From NCBI RefSeq assembly GCF_049800955.1, contig NZ_JBNAGA010000003.1:1-64000 (forward strand): a stretch of DNA of 64,000 bases. Reading direction: 5' to 3'. The stretch is from JAKVBH01 sp049800955 (lineage in GTDB: Bacteria > Pseudomonadota > Alphaproteobacteria > Rhodobacterales > Rhodobacteraceae). The notes beneath the pieces were generated by a model that saw nothing but the letters and a program-made list of their open reading frames with translations, was not told the DNA's origin and did not search any database. Positions 61,502-64,000 of this stretch are shown in pieces. Position 1 is the first letter of the stretch. Every line of letters starts with the position of its first letter. A program made the position numbers and the translations under genes.

Positions 61502-62181
61502 AACCCGTGGTGTTCCTCGGCCCAAGCCTGCCTGTGCGCCAAGCGCGCATGATTTTCGATGCCGAATATCGCCCGCCTGCGGCGCAAGGCGATATTATGC
61601 GCGCGTTTCAGGACGGTGCCCCGGCCATTGGGCTCATCGATGGGGTCTTCAAGGATCAGCCGACCGTGCGGCACCGCGAAATCCTATGGGCAATGTCCGA
61701 GGCTGTGCCTGTCTTCGGGGCCTCCAGCATGGGGGCTTTGCGCGCCGCGGAGCTCAGTGCCTGTGGCATGATTGGCGTCGGGCTGATCTATCGCTGGTAC
61801 CGTCGTTTCGCCTTGCTGGCCGACGATGCCGTCGCTGTGACCCATAGCCCCGCGGAAATGGGGTCCGCGCCGGTGTCGGACGCTTTGGTCGACATCCGGC
61901 GCAGTGTGGAACATGCGGTTCGACAGGGCGCGCTGAGCCGGGAAGAGGCGAAAACCCTGCTGACAGAGCAAACCGCGAAAGCCTTTGCGCAGCGACACCT
62001 GCCGTCTGATCTCGAGCCGTATCGCATTCGGCAAAAAGCCCGTGATGCGGAAGCCCTGTTGCGCTGCCTTGCAAGGCATTCTGAGGCGGGCAATTGGCCC
62101 AAGCCCGAGACGCCCGCGCCCGCAATTGTGCATGCCTGGCTGGACGATCTGGAGACAAGTGGTTTGTCGCTTGATCCCTAA
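61498..62181 (+). CDS. TfuA-like protein
   Basis: A 227-residue TfuA-domain protein: VVFLGPSLPVRQAR at the start, IDGVFKDQPTVRHREILWAM and PVFGASSMGALRAAEL (about residues 75-90) are the family core. TfuA proteins help YcaO enzymes, in known cases by supplying sulfide for peptide thioamidation. The ATG overlaps the ycaO stop. The last 70 residues are helical and not specific. Confidence 0.9.
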   Translation: MKPVVFLGPSLPVRQARMIFDAEYRPPAAQGDIMRAFQDGAPAIGLIDGVFKDQPTVRHREILWAMSEAVPVFGASSMGALRAAELSACGMIGVGLIYRWYRRFALLADDAVAVTHSPAEMGSAPVSDALVDIRRSVEHAVRQGALSREEAKTLLTEQTAKAFAQRHLPSDLEPYRIRQKARDAEALLRCLARHSEAGNWPKPETPAPAIVHAWLDDLETSGLSLDP

Positions 62182-62298
62182 CCACCAGAAAAACAGTGTT
62201 TTCTTGTGTTAACAACTTCACAGACCGCGCTGGGTATGTATGGTTAATCCGTTGTTAACGAATGAATTCGTGAAATTTTTTCAAAGGGGTATCGGCAC
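62182..62298. other. AT-rich spacer before the metallopeptidase gene
   Basis: 117 bases, much richer in A and T than the neighbours, with repeated TTAAC/GTTAA words. A promoter for the downstream pair is likely. No small precursor-peptide frame is present on either strand. Confidence 0.45.
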
Positions 62299-63528
62299 GT
62301 GAGTGCAAATGAGACATCTGTCGGCACGCGTTTTCTTCTCTATCCGCAATCGCCCAATACACCGGGGTACGACAAGCCTGAGCTGGTCTGGGTCTCGGAC
62401 CCGCAAGGCTCAATCCTGCCAGGGCCTGCGAATGATCGGATGTATGTGGTCAATCCCACGATTCATAAAGAGCCCTACGAATACCCTTATCTGCCGCCCT
62501 ACAGTGGGCCAAAGGCGCCGCCCACAGAGCCCTCCCCGGATGGGCATTGGGATCATATTGCGCCTGATGATCCGGCGTTTTTGGGCGTGCATGTGTTTGG
62601 CTGCGTGGCGCGCATTCTGGATGTCTGGGAGGGCTATCTCGGCAACCGGGTCAATTGGCACTTTTCCGATACTTACGAGCGGCTCGAAATTGTCCCGATG
62701 ATCGATTGGGCCAATGCGCAATCGGGCTATGGGCTGCTGGAATTTGGCTATCGCACCATGCCGGATGGCGCGCGCGATCTCTACGCGCTCAATTTCGACG
62801 TGATCGCCCATGAGATCGGGCATTCCATCTTGTTCTCAGAGATCGGCTTGCCACGTCCGGGCCTGGCCTACGGGCCGGACTTTCGAGCCTACCATGAGGG
62901 CGTGTCTGATCTGTGCTCGCTCTTTGGCATGTTGCATTTTGACACGGCGATGGACCGTTTGTTGCGCCGGGGCTCGGGCAATCTGATGGCGCTCAATGAG
63001 CTCAATCGCGTGGCGGAGCTGGCAGACGAGCGGCAAATCCGGATTGCGGGCAATGCGCGCAAGATGTCGGAAGTGGGCGAAGAAGTGCATGACAAGTCGC
63101 GGCCCTTTACCGGCGCTATGTTTGATGTGCTGGTGCAGACCTATCATGATCTCGCAGTGGATCGCGGCCTTGTGGACCTGCCGCCCGGCTCCATCCCCGA
63201 TGCGCGGGATATCAATTCCGATGTCAGCCATACCTATGCCGCCGCGTTTGAGGCGGATTACGAGCTCAAGCATTTCCAGCTCAAAGGGGCTTTGGCCGAT
63301 GCCCGCGATCAAGTGGCCTTCGGGCTCGCCCATTCCTGGCGCAGGCTCGACAGCGAGGCTTTGACCTATGTCGATGCGGCTTTTGCCGTGTGCGAGGCGC
63401 TGCAGGAGCAGGGGCAGGGCAATATTGCCGAGACCGTCGTCGAGTGCATGGCCTGGCGCGATATCATGACACCTTACGACATGCACATGGTCGGTCGCGG
63501 TCTTTCGCGCACCCCCGCCTGGTTCTGA
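62299..63528 (+). CDS. Cytoplasmic HExxH zinc metallopeptidase-like protein
   Basis: A 409-residue protein from a GTG with AAAGGGG ten bases upstream. The zinc motif HEIGH is at residues 171-175, and a third ligand candidate is E200 in YHEGVSDLCSLFG, resembling the NExxSD helix of M4 gluzincins. No signal peptide or membrane segment, so it acts inside the cell. I cannot assign a named family more closely. It stands between the TfuA gene and an unknown gene in the same direction, and may process or mature the cluster's product. Confidence 0.72.
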   Translation: MSANETSVGTRFLLYPQSPNTPGYDKPELVWVSDPQGSILPGPANDRMYVVNPTIHKEPYEYPYLPPYSGPKAPPTEPSPDGHWDHIAPDDPAFLGVHVFGCVARILDVWEGYLGNRVNWHFSDTYERLEIVPMIDWANAQSGYGLLEFGYRTMPDGARDLYALNFDVIAHEIGHSILFSEIGLPRPGLAYGPDFRAYHEGVSDLCSLFGMLHFDTAMDRLLRRGSGNLMALNELNRVAELADERQIRIAGNARKMSEVGEEVHDKSRPFTGAMFDVLVQTYHDLAVDRGLVDLPPGSIPDARDINSDVSHTYAAAFEADYELKHFQLKGALADARDQVAFGLAHSWRRLDSEALTYVDAAFAVCEALQEQGQGNIAETVVECMAWRDIMTPYDMHMVGRGLSRTPAWF

Positions 63529-63556
63529 TGATTTTCAAAGAGGAGAAGGACACCCA

Positions 63557-64000
63557 ATGGATGCAAAAGGAATACTCTCACTGATACCGGAAGGGCCATA
63601 TGACCCGTCCGAGATCGTGTTGATCGGATCACATATGTATCCGACGCCCAACGTACAGAAATCGGGCAAGAAGGCGGGCAAACTTTCGTCTGAGGACAAA
63701 AGCGCCATGGCCAAAGGCACCATGACCGTCCGGTCCGACTTTGTGAAACAGCTCGATTTGACGGCTGTGGCATCTGATCTCACGGATACAGACTCTCTGC
63801 CCACGATGGCGCTCATCTTTGCCTATGGCTATGAGGGGCACGCCTACCGCTTGCCCAAACCCCGCATCATGATTGTCCGTGGCCATGGGGAGCCCTATGA
63901 AGCCACGAAGGATGAAGACAATTCCGAAGTGCTGAGCGGACAGCTCTATATGTGGCGCCATTCCAAGCATGACCAGACGATTTCCATCGAGGTGGAAAGT
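63557..64000 (+). CDS. Unrecognised protein, 5' part only
   Basis: The frame is open from ATG 63557 (AGAGGAGAAGGA lies 5-16 bases upstream) to the window end, giving 148 residues without a stop. It begins MDAKGILSLIPEGPYDPSEI and includes a lysine-rich patch (KSGKKAGKLSSEDKSAMAKG) and LPKPRIMIVRGHGEPYEA. No signal peptide or known motif. It starts 28 bases after the metallopeptidase gene and is almost surely co-transcribed with it. Confidence 0.75.
   Translation, partial: MDAKGILSLIPEGPYDPSEIVLIGSHMYPTPNVQKSGKKAGKLSSEDKSAMAKGTMTVRSDFVKQLDLTAVASDLTDTDSLPTMALIFAYGYEGHAYRLPKPRIMIVRGHGEPYEATKDEDNSEVLSGQLYMWRHSKHDQTISIEVES

Noticed and set aside
62182..62298. Precursor peptide gene for the YcaO-TfuA pair
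   Set aside because: No start-to-stop frame of useful length with a ribosome binding site on either strand in this gap.

Overview
The window is a GC-rich chromosomal stretch whose gene content and style (TTT-family transporters, tightly overlapping ATGA/TGATG operons, a methylated-amine island, a recurrent Roseobacter-type GC-rich intergenic element) indicate a marine alphaproteobacterium of the Rhodobacterales / Roseobacter group. I see no rRNA, tRNA, CRISPR array, transposase or prophage. Species cannot be named from sequence alone.

Region 1 (1-33840) is a nearly self-contained methylated-amine and one-carbon catabolic island. TmoXWV imports trimethylamine N-oxide (TMAO). Tmm oxidises trimethylamine to TMAO. 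Tdm demethylates TMAO to dimethylamine plus formaldehyde. DmmABC, with the GcvT-like partner DmmD, handles dimethylamine. GmaS and MgsABC convert monomethylamine through gamma-glutamylmethylamide to N-methylglutamate. MgdABCD oxidises that, handing the carbon to tetrahydrofolate. Fhs, a canonical FolD and a second aberrant FolD process the C1 units, and an Amt permease and a GFA-family protein fit ammonium and formaldehyde handling. Regulators (XRE-cupin, GlxA/AraC type) sit in the middle. Several intrinsic terminators lie inside operons (mgsC/gmaS, dmmD/dmmA, tmoX/tmoW), and a near-identical 22-bp promoter motif precedes both mgsA and dmmD.

Region 2 (33965-39435) is mixed accessory genes: TetR, a VOC protein divergent from a DeoR-type regulator with MFS exporter, a zinc alcohol dehydrogenase and a nitroreductase.

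Region 3 (39565-51491) looks like one uncharacterised organic-acid catabolic unit: a succinate-dehydrogenase-like four-gene complex, a two-subunit class I fumarase/tartrate-dehydratase-like enzyme, a TPP-dependent enzyme, GST, a TauE/SafE permease, a LysR regulator and a TctCBA tricarboxylate-type transporter. Similar dyad sites before the first operon and before tctC suggest common control by the LysR protein.

Region 4 (51652-56534) encodes a YjbH/YjbF/YjbE-like exopolysaccharide set and a uronate isomerase. Region 5 (56612-64000, running off the end) starts with a Crp-family regulator divergent from a large class III cyclase/AAA protein, followed by a YcaO-TfuA pair, a cytoplasmic HEIGH metallopeptidase and an unrecognised open-ended gene. 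This last group is the best candidate for an undescribed system.
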